The notes under the pieces are model-generated. The model made no database searches. It was not told the DNA's origin and saw nothing but the letters and a program-made list of their open reading frames with translations. Of a stretch of DNA of 64,000 bases, positions 17,483 to 25,512 are shown piece after piece; within the stretch, counting starts at the first letter, position 1, and each line of letters opens with the position of its first letter. This stretch comes from Streptomyces griseofuscus (GTDB lineage Bacteria > Actinomycetota > Actinomycetes > Streptomycetales > Streptomycetaceae), in the NCBI RefSeq assembly GCF_014673495.1, contig NZ_CP051006.1:558001-622000 (forward strand), written 5' to 3'. A program made the position numbers and the translations under genes.

Positions 17483-18592
17483 CTAGTGTCCTGAGTCTTT
17501 GATCCGTCGGCAGTAGCTGGCGAGGGATTCGAGGATTTGATCGGCGGTCTTGGTCCAGACGTATGGGCGAGGGTTGTCGTTCCAGTCGGCGACCCAGGCC
17601 CGGATGTCTCGTTCGAGGGCCTGGACGGAGCGGTGGACGCCGCGGCGGAGCTTCTTGCTGGTCAGCTCGGCGAACCACCGCTCGACCAGGTTCAGCCAGG
17701 ACGAGCCGGTGGGTGTGAAATGCAGCTGGAAACGGGGATGGGCCAGCAGCCATTTCTTGATCGTCTCGGTCTTGTGAGTGGCGTAGTTGTCCAGGACGAG
17801 GTGCACCTCCAGGCCGGTCGGGATCTCGCGCTCCAGCTTGGCCAGGAACTTCTTGAACTCGGCAGTGCGGTGGCGGCGATGCAGTGAGCCGATGACTTTG
17901 CCGGTGGCCGTGTTCAGAGCGGCGAACAGCGTCGTGGTGCCCGCGCGCACGTAATCGTGGCTGGCCCGTTGCGGGACACCGGGCATCATCGGCAGCACAG
18001 GCTGAGAGCGGTCCAGTGCCTGGATCTGGGACTTCTCGTCGACGCAGAGCACCAGTGCCCTTTCGGGCGGGTCGAGGTAGAGCCCGACCACGTCGTGGAC
18101 CTTGTCGACGAAGAATGGATCGGTGGACAGCTTGAATGACTCGGCCCGGTGGGGCTGAAGGCCGAAGGCCCGCCAGACCCGGGAGACGGTGGACTGGGAC
18201 AGGCCGACCCGCTCGGCCATCGAGCGTGTCGACCAGTGCGTGGCGTTCTTCGGCTTCGTCTCCAGCGTCATCCGGACCAGCTCGGCGACTTGCTCATCGG
18301 TGACCGTCCGCTCCCGGCCCGGGCGGGGCGCGTCACCCAGGCCGTCCAGCCGGTCTCTGAGGAAACGGCCCCGCCACTTGGATACCGTCTCCGTGGTCAC
18401 CCCGGCGGCAGCGGCCACCGAACTGGCCGACCGGGGCAGTCCATCAGGCTCCATTTCGGCGCACGCCAGCACGATTCGGGCCCTCAACGCCAGAGCCTGC
18501 GGCGTCGATTGCCCCCGCACCAACCCACCGAGCACCCGCCGCTCGTGATCCGACAACACCAACTCGGCCAGTCTCGGCCCAGGACGTCCCAT
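17483..18592 (-). CDS. IS630-family DDE transposase
   Basis: A 369-residue intact transposase. The N-terminal helix-turn-helix region includes SVAAAAGVTTETVSKWRGRF and a second HTH around SMAERVGLSQSTVSRVWRAF. The catalytic triad of the DDE/Tc1-like superfamily is present: D in LCVDEKSQIQ, D in LVLDNYATHKT, and E in NLVERWFAEL. No frameshift is seen, so the element may be active. The stop codon TAG lies across the element boundary: the last codons spell the inverted repeat and the TA comes from the target-site duplication, followed by the flanking G (here minus-strand positions 17485-17483). Confidence 0.95.
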   Translation of the reverse strand: MGRPGPRLAELVLSDHERRVLGGLVRGQSTPQALALRARIVLACAEMEPDGLPRSASSVAAAAGVTTETVSKWRGRFLRDRLDGLGDAPRPGRERTVTDEQVAELVRMTLETKPKNATHWSTRSMAERVGLSQSTVSRVWRAFGLQPHRAESFKLSTDPFFVDKVHDVVGLYLDPPERALVLCVDEKSQIQALDRSQPVLPMMPGVPQRASHDYVRAGTTTLFAALNTATGKVIGSLHRRHRTAEFKKFLAKLEREIPTGLEVHLVLDNYATHKTETIKKWLLAHPRFQLHFTPTGSSWLNLVERWFAELTSKKLRRGVHRSVQALERDIRAWVADWNDNPRPYVWTKTADQILESLASYCRRIKDSGH

Positions 18593-18627
18593 GTCCTGAC
18601 CAACGATGGATCAAGGACTCAGGACAC
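17486..18627 (-). mobile_element. IS630-family insertion sequence, intact
   Basis: A 1142-bp element. The left end GTGTCCTGAGTCTTTGATCC continues to CGTCG, and the right end, read inward on the minus strand, is GTGTCCTGAGTCCTTGATCC then ATCG. This gives 24-bp terminal inverted repeats with two mismatches. Both ends are flanked by TA within a CTAG (17483-17486 and 18627-18630), the TA duplication typical of IS630/Tc1-type elements. It carries one full-length transposase gene and abuts a hairpin MITE on the right. Confidence 0.9.
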
Positions 18628-18629
18628 TA

Positions 18630-18802
18630 GGGCCTGTCTGACAATTCCCGTCGTCGCCCGGAGGGCGGCCGCGCGGCGTCAGGTGCGTGCTCTCGGGGTG
18701 CCGGGCGCAGGCCCTCGTACTGGACGTACTCGGGCCTGCGCCCGGTGCCGCGAGAGTGCGTGCATGGCGTCGCGCGGCAGACGGGAATGGTCAGACAGGC
18801 CC
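18630..18802. mobile_element. Hairpin MITE (non-autonomous element)
   Basis: A unit of about 173 bp that is a near-complete inverted repeat. The left arm begins GGCCTGTCTGACAATTCCCG and the right arm, reverse-complemented, begins GGCCTGTCTGACCATTCCCG. Further inward, GGGTGCCGGGCGCAGGCCC pairs with GGGCCTGCGCCCGGTGCC around a short centre. TA within CTAG flanks both ends (18628-18629 and 18803-18804). It codes for nothing. It shares its left CTAG with the IS630 element, whose own ends are different in sequence. Confidence 0.75.
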
Positions 18803-18923
18803 TAGCCCGGGAGCCGTCACCCCACGGCCGCCGATCCCCCACGGATGGCTGGTTTTCGGCACGGGCAGCGGTATTTCACCAAAAACCGCGCTGACCTTAC
18901 CTCCCGCTCGGCAGGATGGGGGC

Positions 18924-20015
18924 ATGGACCTTGGGAATGTCAGTCGGGACGGGGTTCGGCCGGTGGTCGTGCGCATTCCGGTGGAGCCGGTCGAGGCCGC
19001 CATGGAGGCCGACGCCCTCGACGCCGTGCACAGCGCCGGTGAAGTGGCCGTGCGCGGACCCCTGTTCGGGGTGGTCGCGCAGACCGCCGAGGACGGGCAG
19101 CGCTGGCGGGCGGTGACCTCAATCACGGCTCCCTTCCCGCAGATCTCGCGCGACACCCTGTACTCCCGGCTGTGGTTCCGCGCGAAGGACGAGGCCAAGG
19201 ACAGGGCGGAGCGCCGGGCCCTGCTCGCGGCGGTCGCCCGGCTGGAGACCGAGCCCGTCGACGAACTCACCGTGCTGGGCACGCGCTACCGGATCGTGCG
19301 CGCCGAGGAGTGGGCCGGCTCCGGCGCGGGCGGTATCGAACTGCCGCGCCCCACCGATCCGGAGCCCCTCTCCCCCGACTGGAGCGTCAGCAGCCGGGAG
19401 CCCGAGGTCGACGCCGGTCTGGTCCTGGACCCGGACGCGCCCCTCACCCCGGCGCAGGCCACCGAGCGGCTGGCGCTGCGCGACTTCGTGTACGCCGGCT
19501 CCCGCTTCCCCGACTTCGTGATCCGCGAGTCCCGCCGGGCCCGGCAGACCCACCCGGACGTCGTCCTGCTGCCGACCACGTTCACGGTCGCGGAACGCGA
19601 CGGCAAGGGCTGGGAACCCGCGAGCCGTCCGCACACCACCGCGCTCGGCGCCCGCAAGTCGCTGGACTTCTTCCTGACCTGGCTCGAACCGCGCACCCGC
19701 GGTCTGATCCCCGTGGAAGCCGACCGGCTCGTCGACGCCCGCACCGTGACGGCGGCCGACCCCGGCGCCGATCCGGTGCTGTTCGCCTACGCCGAGGCCT
19801 CCGAGCGGCTGCGCTCAGGCCGGGTCAACCAGTTGGAGGTCCTCGACATCACGTACCGGATCATCCGCACCCGCCGCATGCTGCGCTGGGGGCCCGACGG
19901 CCCCGAGGGCCCGCGCCCGTCCGACACCAGCGACCACGGTCCCGAGCGCATCCACCCCCGGCTCGACGAGGACGGCGTCGTTCATCGCGACGACACGGAG
20001 CAGGACGAGGACTGA
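18924..20015 (+). CDS. DUF5954 family protein
   Basis: A 363-residue soluble protein. It begins MDLGNVSRDGVRPVVVRIPV and contains two similar blocks of the form LTVLGTRYRIVRAEEW (about 113-128) and LEVLDITYRIIRTRRM (about 311-326), which suggests an internal duplication of a beta-rich unit. The sequence matches the actinobacterial DUF5954 family, whose function is not known. The start ATG at 18924 follows a short purine-rich stretch. The acidic tail ends in EQDED. It begins just beyond the MITE. Confidence 0.82.
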   Translation: MDLGNVSRDGVRPVVVRIPVEPVEAAMEADALDAVHSAGEVAVRGPLFGVVAQTAEDGQRWRAVTSITAPFPQISRDTLYSRLWFRAKDEAKDRAERRALLAAVARLETEPVDELTVLGTRYRIVRAEEWAGSGAGGIELPRPTDPEPLSPDWSVSSREPEVDAGLVLDPDAPLTPAQATERLALRDFVYAGSRFPDFVIRESRRARQTHPDVVLLPTTFTVAERDGKGWEPASRPHTTALGARKSLDFFLTWLEPRTRGLIPVEADRLVDARTVTAADPGADPVLFAYAEASERLRSGRVNQLEVLDITYRIIRTRRMLRWGPDGPEGPRPSDTSDHGPERIHPRLDEDGVVHRDDTEQDED

Positions 20016-20192
20016 CGGCCGCGGGACTGAGCCAGGATCACCGCCCCCACCACCCCGGCGGCGCCGAGGAGTTGGGCCGAAGGACCACTTCGCGCCGTAC
20101 GCCAGGGAGACTTGCGGAGACGTGCGCTGAATCCCGCGGCGCGGAAAGGGGTGCGCGCCGCCCGTCCACCCCTGCGGATAACGTACGTCACC

Positions 20193-20630
20193 ATGAAGCG
20201 CCCTTGGACCCTGCCGACACTGCTGGTGCTCTGCGGCCTCGTCGCGGCGACGGGACCGTTCCGGGAGGGCGTCCCCGGCATCGGCGCGGCGGTCGTGGCG
20301 GCGTTCGCCGTGCTCGCCGCCCTCAACTCCCCCCTGATCTACCCGCGTTCTGTCAGCGCCTCGGAAGCCGCACAGCGCAGCGAGAGGGACGGCCGGCCCA
20401 TCGTCTACTGGCGTCCCGGCTGCACCTACTGCCTCCGGCTGCGCCTGCGCCTGGGCCGCGGCGCCCGTCGGCTCCACTGGGTCGACATCTGGCGCGACCC
20501 CGACGGCGCGGCGGCGGTACGGGCGGCCAACGGCGGCGACGAGACCGTACCGACCGTCATCGTGTCGGGCCGCCCGTACGTCAATCCCGACCCGGCGTGG
20601 GTGCGTGACCAGCTCTCCCCCTCCGCCTGA
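20193..20630 (+). CDS. Membrane-anchored glutaredoxin-like protein
   Basis: A 145-residue protein. Two hydrophobic helices (about 7-22 and 29-47) precede a glutaredoxin-like domain with the active-site pair in WRPGCTYCLRLR (Cys77, Cys80) and the cis-proline segment ETVPTVIVSGRPYVNP. This is the NrdH/mycoredoxin-type arrangement with an added membrane anchor, common in Streptomyces. It probably performs thiol-disulfide exchange, perhaps with mycothiol, near the membrane. The start ATG at 20193 gives the hydrophobic helix directly after MKRPW. Confidence 0.87.
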   Translation: MKRPWTLPTLLVLCGLVAATGPFREGVPGIGAAVVAAFAVLAALNSPLIYPRSVSASEAAQRSERDGRPIVYWRPGCTYCLRLRLRLGRGARRLHWVDIWRDPDGAAAVRAANGGDETVPTVIVSGRPYVNPDPAWVRDQLSPSA

Positions 20631-20725
20631 CACGGACCGGGTGCGAGCCCTCGTACGCCTCGGTCGGCCGACCTCACCGTCCGCTCACACCCGCCGGGCC
20701 AGACACCGCACCGGCCCGCCGCGCC

Positions 20726-21184
20726 TCACTCCTCCTGCCCCCTGAGGACGAGGACCGGGCAGTGGGCGTGCTGGACGCAGTGCTGGGCGACCGACCCGAG
20801 GAGCAGTCCCTTGAAGCCGCCGAGGCCCCGGCTGCCGACCACCAGCAGCGCGGCGTCACGGGAGGCTTCGAGCAGTACGCCGGCGGGGGTGCCGTAGCGC
20901 GCCACCGTGCTGACCTGCACCGTGGGGTGTGCCGCGACGGCTTCCTCCACCGCGGAGGTCACCTCGCTCCGCGCCCGTCCCTCCAGGGCGGCCTCGTCCG
21001 AGCTGGAGGGCGGCATCCAGCCGAGGGCGCCGTGGAACTGCGGTACGTCCCAGGCGATCACCGCCTCCACCCAGCCGCCGGTGAGTTCCGCCTGGCGCAC
21101 CGCCCAGTTGAGGGCCTGCTTGGAGCCCTCCGAGCCGTCCACCCCGACCACGATGCGTTCTCTCTCGCTCTGTCGCTCGGCCAT
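20726..21184 (-). CDS. Universal stress protein (UspA family)
   Basis: A single-domain Usp of 152 residues. It starts with the ATP-binding D in IVVGVDGSEGSKQALNWAVR and ends with the G2xG9xGS nucleotide signature VGSRGLGGFKGLLLGSVAQH followed by CPVLVLR. The motif indicates the ATP-binding subclass. It is upstream of, and in the opposite direction to, the alcohol dehydrogenase-sugar cluster. Usp genes next to alcohol dehydrogenases are common in dormancy or hypoxia regulons of actinobacteria, but no DevR-type box was identified here. Confidence 0.92.
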   Translation of the reverse strand: MAERQSERERIVVGVDGSEGSKQALNWAVRQAELTGGWVEAVIAWDVPQFHGALGWMPPSSSDEAALEGRARSEVTSAVEEAVAAHPTVQVSTVARYGTPAGVLLEASRDAALLVVGSRGLGGFKGLLLGSVAQHCVQHAHCPVLVLRGQEE

Positions 21185-21256
21185 CCTCTTCCCTCGTCCT
21201 CGTCCCGGTCGTCGTCCTGTTTCTGATCCTGGTCCTGCTCCTGGTGCGAAGTGCCG

Positions 21257-22306
21257 TCATCCGAAGGCGACACTGCTGGCGGCGGGCACGGGCAGCGATC
21301 CCGCGGGGCGGGGGACGCCGGTCGCGGTGTCGAGGTCGAGCCAGGTCACCTCGCCCGAGCGCTCATTGGCCGCGTACAGCCGCCGGCCCCCCGGATCGAG
21401 CACCAGGTCGCGCGGCCAGCGGCCGCCGCACGGCACCGCCGTCACCAGTTCCGCCCGCTCCCCCGAGGCGTCCAGGGCGAGGACGGCCACGGTGTCGGTG
21501 CCGCGCACCGCCGCCCACAGATACCGGCCGTCCGGTGCCACCACCGGGGCGGAGGGCTGGACCGGGACATCCGTGCCGCCCGGGAACAGCGGGGCCTCGC
21601 CGACCGTGCGCAGCACTCCGGCGGCGGCGTCCCAGCGGCACACGGTCACCGCCGGCCGGAGTTCCCCGAGGATATAGGCGTGGTCCCCCGAGGGGTGGAA
21701 GGCGAGATGCCGGGGTCCGGTGCCCGGGGGCAGCGCGGTCGCTCCGTGCGGGCGCAGTCCGCCCGTGCGCTCGTCCAGTGAGCAGATCCGCACGGAATCG
21801 GTGCCGAGGTCCACACCGAGCACCCAGCGGCCCGTCGGATCGGGGACGATCTGGTGGGCGTGCGGGGAGCGCTGGCGTTCCGGGTGCGGTCCCGAGCCCT
21901 CGTGGTGCAGCACCGCGCTCGGCGGCAGCGGCAGGCCCTCGGCCGTCAGCGGCAGCGCGCTGACGCTGCCCGAGCCGTAGTTGGCGGTCAGCAGATACCC
22001 CTGGGCCAGGGCGAGATGAGTCGGTTCGTCGCCCCCGACCTGCACGGGCTCACCGAGCGGACGGGGCACCGCCCCGGTGGCGTCGTAGGCGGCCACGGCG
22101 CCCGCGACCGTCTCGGAGACCGCGTAGAGGACGGGGCCCGCCTCTCCGTGCCCGACCGCGAGGTACGACGGGTCGGCGACGGACTTCACGGCGCCCGCCC
22201 AGGTCAGTGCCCCGGTGCGCGGATCGATGTCGGCCACGACGATCCCCGGCCCACCCGCCGACGTGAACGAACCGATGAAGGCGCGCCCTGCGGCACTGCC
22301 GGACAT
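21257..22306 (-). CDS. Lactonase-family beta-propeller (6-phosphogluconolactonase/YbhE type)
   Basis: A 349-residue seven-bladed propeller of the YbhE/Pgl lactonase family. Blades recur as GIVVADIDPRTGALTWAGAV, PHAHQIVPDPTGRWVLGVDL, GPRHLAFHPSGDHAYILGEL and WPRDLVLDPGGRRLYAANER. ATG at 22306 has GGAGGGTT upstream. A 6-phosphogluconolactonase role fits with the nearby G6PDH and gluconokinase genes, since it would open the lactone made by G6PDH, although it is on the opposite strand. The family also has members acting on other substrates. Confidence 0.85.
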   Translation of the reverse strand: MSGSAAGRAFIGSFTSAGGPGIVVADIDPRTGALTWAGAVKSVADPSYLAVGHGEAGPVLYAVSETVAGAVAAYDATGAVPRPLGEPVQVGGDEPTHLALAQGYLLTANYGSGSVSALPLTAEGLPLPPSAVLHHEGSGPHPERQRSPHAHQIVPDPTGRWVLGVDLGTDSVRICSLDERTGGLRPHGATALPPGTGPRHLAFHPSGDHAYILGELRPAVTVCRWDAAAGVLRTVGEAPLFPGGTDVPVQPSAPVVAPDGRYLWAAVRGTDTVAVLALDASGERAELVTAVPCGGRWPRDLVLDPGGRRLYAANERSGEVTWLDLDTATGVPRPAGSLPVPAASSVAFG

Positions 22307-22569
22307 GAACCCTCCGCCCTCCGCCCCGCGCACCGCGCGACGGAGTCACCACGATGCGGGCGCCCCGCCGGGGCGCGGAGGATCCGGCGCCCGACATGGC
22401 CCCGCTTTCACCGGAACGCATCAACGCCGCCGCTGGCCGGCGCGCGCTCCCCAGGGCCCCGTGAGACGGTGATCACGGTGTGCGGGGCCCGCCGTCGGCC
22501 GCCGCCCGGAGCGGTGAGAGATCCACACGGTGACGCGAGGTCGGGCGTCCGGCAGGAGGGCACAGGTCG

Positions 22570-23625
22570 GTGAAGGCATTCGTGATGAAGGAGATCGGGA
22601 GCGTCGGCTTCATGGACAAGCCGATCCCCGAGCCGGGGCCCACCGACGCCGTGGTGCGCACCACCAAGGCCCTGATCTGCACCTCCGACTCGCACACCGT
22701 GCAGGGCGGCATCGGCCCCCGGACGAACCTGACCCTCGGCCACGAGGGCGTCGGCGTGGTGCACGCGGTCGGGGACGAGGTCAAGGACTTCCGGCCCGGC
22801 GACCGGGTGCTGGCCGGGGCCATCACCCCCGACTGGGGCGACCTCGCCGCGCAGAACGGCTACCCCTCGCAGTCGGGCGGAGCGCTGGGCGGCTTCAAGT
22901 TCGCCAACCTCAAGGACGGCGTGTTCGCCGAGTACTTCCATGTCAGCGGCGCGGACGCCAACCTGGCGCGGATCCCCGACGACATCCCCGACGACGTGGC
23001 CGTCTACTGCGCCGACATGCTGTCCACCGGCTTCATGGGCGCCGAGCACGGCGCCATCCCGATCGGCGGCACCGTGGCGGTGCTGGCACAGGGCCCGGTC
23101 GGACTGATGGCCACGGCCGGGGCGCGGCTGCGCGGCGCGGGCCTGGTCATCGGCGTGGAGTCGGTGCCCAGCCGGCAGGAACTCGCCCGGTTCTACGGCG
23201 CGGACGTGATCGTGGACTTCAGCAAGGAGGACGTGGTCGAGCGGATCCGCGAACTGACCGACGGGCAGGGCGTGGACACCGCCATCGAGGCGCTCGGCGC
23301 GGACGTCACCTTCCAGACCGCGGTCAAGGTGACCAAGCCGGGCGGCACGATCTCCGTCATCGGCTATTTCGGCCAGGGCGAGTTCGTGCACATCCCGCGC
23401 GTCGAATGGGGCGTCGGCATGGCCGACAAGACGATCGCGACCGGCCTGTGCCCCGGCGGGCGGCTCCGCATGGAGCGGCTGCTGCGGGTGCTGGCGAACA
23501 AGCGCCTCGACCCGACCCGGCTGACCACCCACCGCTTCCCCTTCAGCGAGATGGAGCGGGCCTTCGAGGTGTCGGACAAGAAACTGGAGGACACCGTGAA
23601 GGTGCTGGTCTCCTTCGACGAGTGA
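22570..23625 (+). CDS. Zinc-dependent secondary alcohol dehydrogenase (TbADH-like)
   Basis: A 351-residue MDR alcohol dehydrogenase with close overall resemblance to Thermoanaerobacter brockii secondary ADH. Catalytic zinc ligands align as Cys37 (ICTSD), His58 (GHEG) and Asp149 (CADMLSTGF). The characteristic segments ITPDWG, GGFKFANLKDGVFAEYFHV and GLCPGGRLRMERLL are present. The cofactor loop reads GVESVPSR where the NADP-specific T. brockii enzyme has a GSR triplet; the acidic glutamate suggests NAD preference. There is no structural-zinc cysteine lobe, as in that subfamily. It starts with GTG at 22570 and leads a same-strand run with GH15, G6PDH and gluconokinase. Confidence 0.9.
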   Translation: MKAFVMKEIGSVGFMDKPIPEPGPTDAVVRTTKALICTSDSHTVQGGIGPRTNLTLGHEGVGVVHAVGDEVKDFRPGDRVLAGAITPDWGDLAAQNGYPSQSGGALGGFKFANLKDGVFAEYFHVSGADANLARIPDDIPDDVAVYCADMLSTGFMGAEHGAIPIGGTVAVLAQGPVGLMATAGARLRGAGLVIGVESVPSRQELARFYGADVIVDFSKEDVVERIRELTDGQGVDTAIEALGADVTFQTAVKVTKPGGTISVIGYFGQGEFVHIPRVEWGVGMADKTIATGLCPGGRLRMERLLRVLANKRLDPTRLTTHRFPFSEMERAFEVSDKKLEDTVKVLVSFDE

Positions 23626-23682
23626 GGCGGCCCGGCCCGGCAGCACGGCTCGGCGCACGGAAGGTCCAAGGAGCGAGGCCGC

Positions 23683-25512
23683 ATGTACGATCCCGATCCG
23701 CCCTTCCGGGCCGTCCGCAGACGGGACGGCTACCTCCCGCTGGAGGACCTCGGCCTGATCGGCGACGGCACCACGGCTGCGCTGGTCGGCCTGGACGGTT
23801 CCATCCCCTGGATGTGCCTGCCCCGCTTCGACTCGGACGCGGTCTTCTGCGCGCTGCTCGACCACGCGCGCGGCGGCCACTTCACGGTGGCGCCCGAGGA
23901 TCTGGTGGAGGCCCGGCAGCACTATCAGCCCGACACCGGGGTGCTGGTCACCGAACTGCGCTCGCGCACCGGCCTGGTGCGGCTCACCGACGCGCTCGCC
24001 CTCAGATCCGGCGCCGACCTCACCGACGACATGCCGGCCGGGCGGGCGGAACTCGTGCGCTCGGCGGTCGTCGTGGACGGGCGGGTACGGCTGCGGGCCG
24101 AACTGGAGCCACGCGGCGGCGGACAGGCGCAGGCGCTGTTCAGCGGTCTTGAGGTACGGCCCCACCGGCAGCCGGGCCTGCGCCTGCATCTGCGCGCCAA
24201 CCGACCCCTGACCGGTCTGCGCAGCACCCATGAACTCCGGCAGGGCGAGCGCCTCGATCTGGTGCTGTCCTGGGGGCGCTTCCACCGGCACCACCGCTTC
24301 GACACCGACGCCATGCTCAAGGGCACCGCCGACGCCTGGCACCGCTGGATGCGGCACTGCGACTACGCGGGCCCGCAGGCGGCCCTGGTCAGACGGGCCG
24401 CGCTCACACTGAAGATGTGCGACGACTGGGCCAGCGGCTCCCTGGTGGCCGCGCCCACCTCCTCACTGCCCGCGCCGATCGGCGGCATCCGGAACTGGGA
24501 CTACCGCTACGCCTGGATCCGGGACGCGGCGTACGCCGTGTTCGCGCTGCGCCGCATCGGCTTCGACGGCGAGGCGGACTCCTTCCTCGGCTGGGTCCTC
24601 GACGCCTTCGAGCACAGCCGTCAGCCGCGCATCATGTACACCCTCCAGGGCGCCACGGTGCCGGACGAGGTGGAGGACGGCGAACTGGCGGGCTACCGCG
24701 GTTCCGCCCCGGTGCGCTGGGGCAACGGCGCGACCGACCAGCGCCAGCACGACGTCTACGGCGAGATCCTCGACTGCGCCGACCAGTGGCTGCTGTCGGG
24801 CGGGGAGATCCAGCCGGCGCTGTGGGCGGGACTTGCCGGACTCGCCGACGCGGCCGAGCGCGCCTGGCGCCAACCCGACCAGGGGATCTGGGAAGTGCGC
24901 AGCGAGGGACGGGCGTTCACGTACTCGGCCGGGATGTGCCAGGTGGCCCTGGACCGGGCGGTGCGCATCGGGGAGCGGCACGGCCTGCCCGGCCGGATCG
25001 ACCAGTGGCGGGCGGCGGCCGAGAAGGTGCGCCGCACCATCCTGGAGGAGTCCTGGGACGAGAAGTCGGGCACCCTCAGCGCCCATCTGTCCGGCGGCGG
25101 CGTCCTCGACGCGAGCCTGCTGGCGCTGCCGGCGCGCGAGGTCGTACCGGCCGGTCATCCACGGATGGTGGCCACGGCGGAGGCCGTCGCACAGCGGCTG
25201 TCGGCCGGGGACGGGCTGCTGTACCGCTATCTGCACGACGAGGCCCCGGACGGACTGGCCGGTGACGAGGGCGCGTTCGTGCTGTGCAGCTTCTGGCTGG
25301 TCGACAACCTGGTCGGGCAGGGCCGCCTGGAGGAGGCCGGGGAGCTGTACGCGTCGCTGTGCGGGCGGGCCAGCACGGTCGGGCTGCTGTCGGAGCAGAT
25401 CCACCCCACCACAGGAGAGTTCATGGGCAACTTCCCCCAGGCGTTCAGCCATATCGGCATCATCGCGAGCGGTGTGAACCTCCAGCGGGCGAGGGCGGCG
25501 AGCCGGCGATGA
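23683..25512 (+). CDS. Glycoside hydrolase family 15, trehalase/glucoamylase-like
   Basis: A 609-residue GH15 enzyme. The N-terminal beta-sandwich begins YLPLEDLGLIGDGTTAALVG and DGSIPWMCLPRFDS. The (alpha/alpha)6 catalytic part has GGIRNWDYRYAWIRDAAYAV, the proton-donor loop PDQGIWEVR (Glu404) and the base in GLLSEQIHP (Glu571), followed by GNFPQAFSHIGI. This pattern fits the mycobacterial trehalase-type GH15 group as well as glucoamylase-like proteins; there is no signal peptide, so it acts inside the cell, most likely on trehalose or short glucans. Its stop overlaps the G6PDH ATG by four bases. Confidence 0.9.
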   Translation: MYDPDPPFRAVRRRDGYLPLEDLGLIGDGTTAALVGLDGSIPWMCLPRFDSDAVFCALLDHARGGHFTVAPEDLVEARQHYQPDTGVLVTELRSRTGLVRLTDALALRSGADLTDDMPAGRAELVRSAVVVDGRVRLRAELEPRGGGQAQALFSGLEVRPHRQPGLRLHLRANRPLTGLRSTHELRQGERLDLVLSWGRFHRHHRFDTDAMLKGTADAWHRWMRHCDYAGPQAALVRRAALTLKMCDDWASGSLVAAPTSSLPAPIGGIRNWDYRYAWIRDAAYAVFALRRIGFDGEADSFLGWVLDAFEHSRQPRIMYTLQGATVPDEVEDGELAGYRGSAPVRWGNGATDQRQHDVYGEILDCADQWLLSGGEIQPALWAGLAGLADAAERAWRQPDQGIWEVRSEGRAFTYSAGMCQVALDRAVRIGERHGLPGRIDQWRAAAEKVRRTILEESWDEKSGTLSAHLSGGGVLDASLLALPAREVVPAGHPRMVATAEAVAQRLSAGDGLLYRYLHDEAPDGLAGDEGAFVLCSFWLVDNLVGQGRLEEAGELYASLCGRASTVGLLSEQIHPTTGEFMGNFPQAFSHIGIIASGVNLQRARAASRR

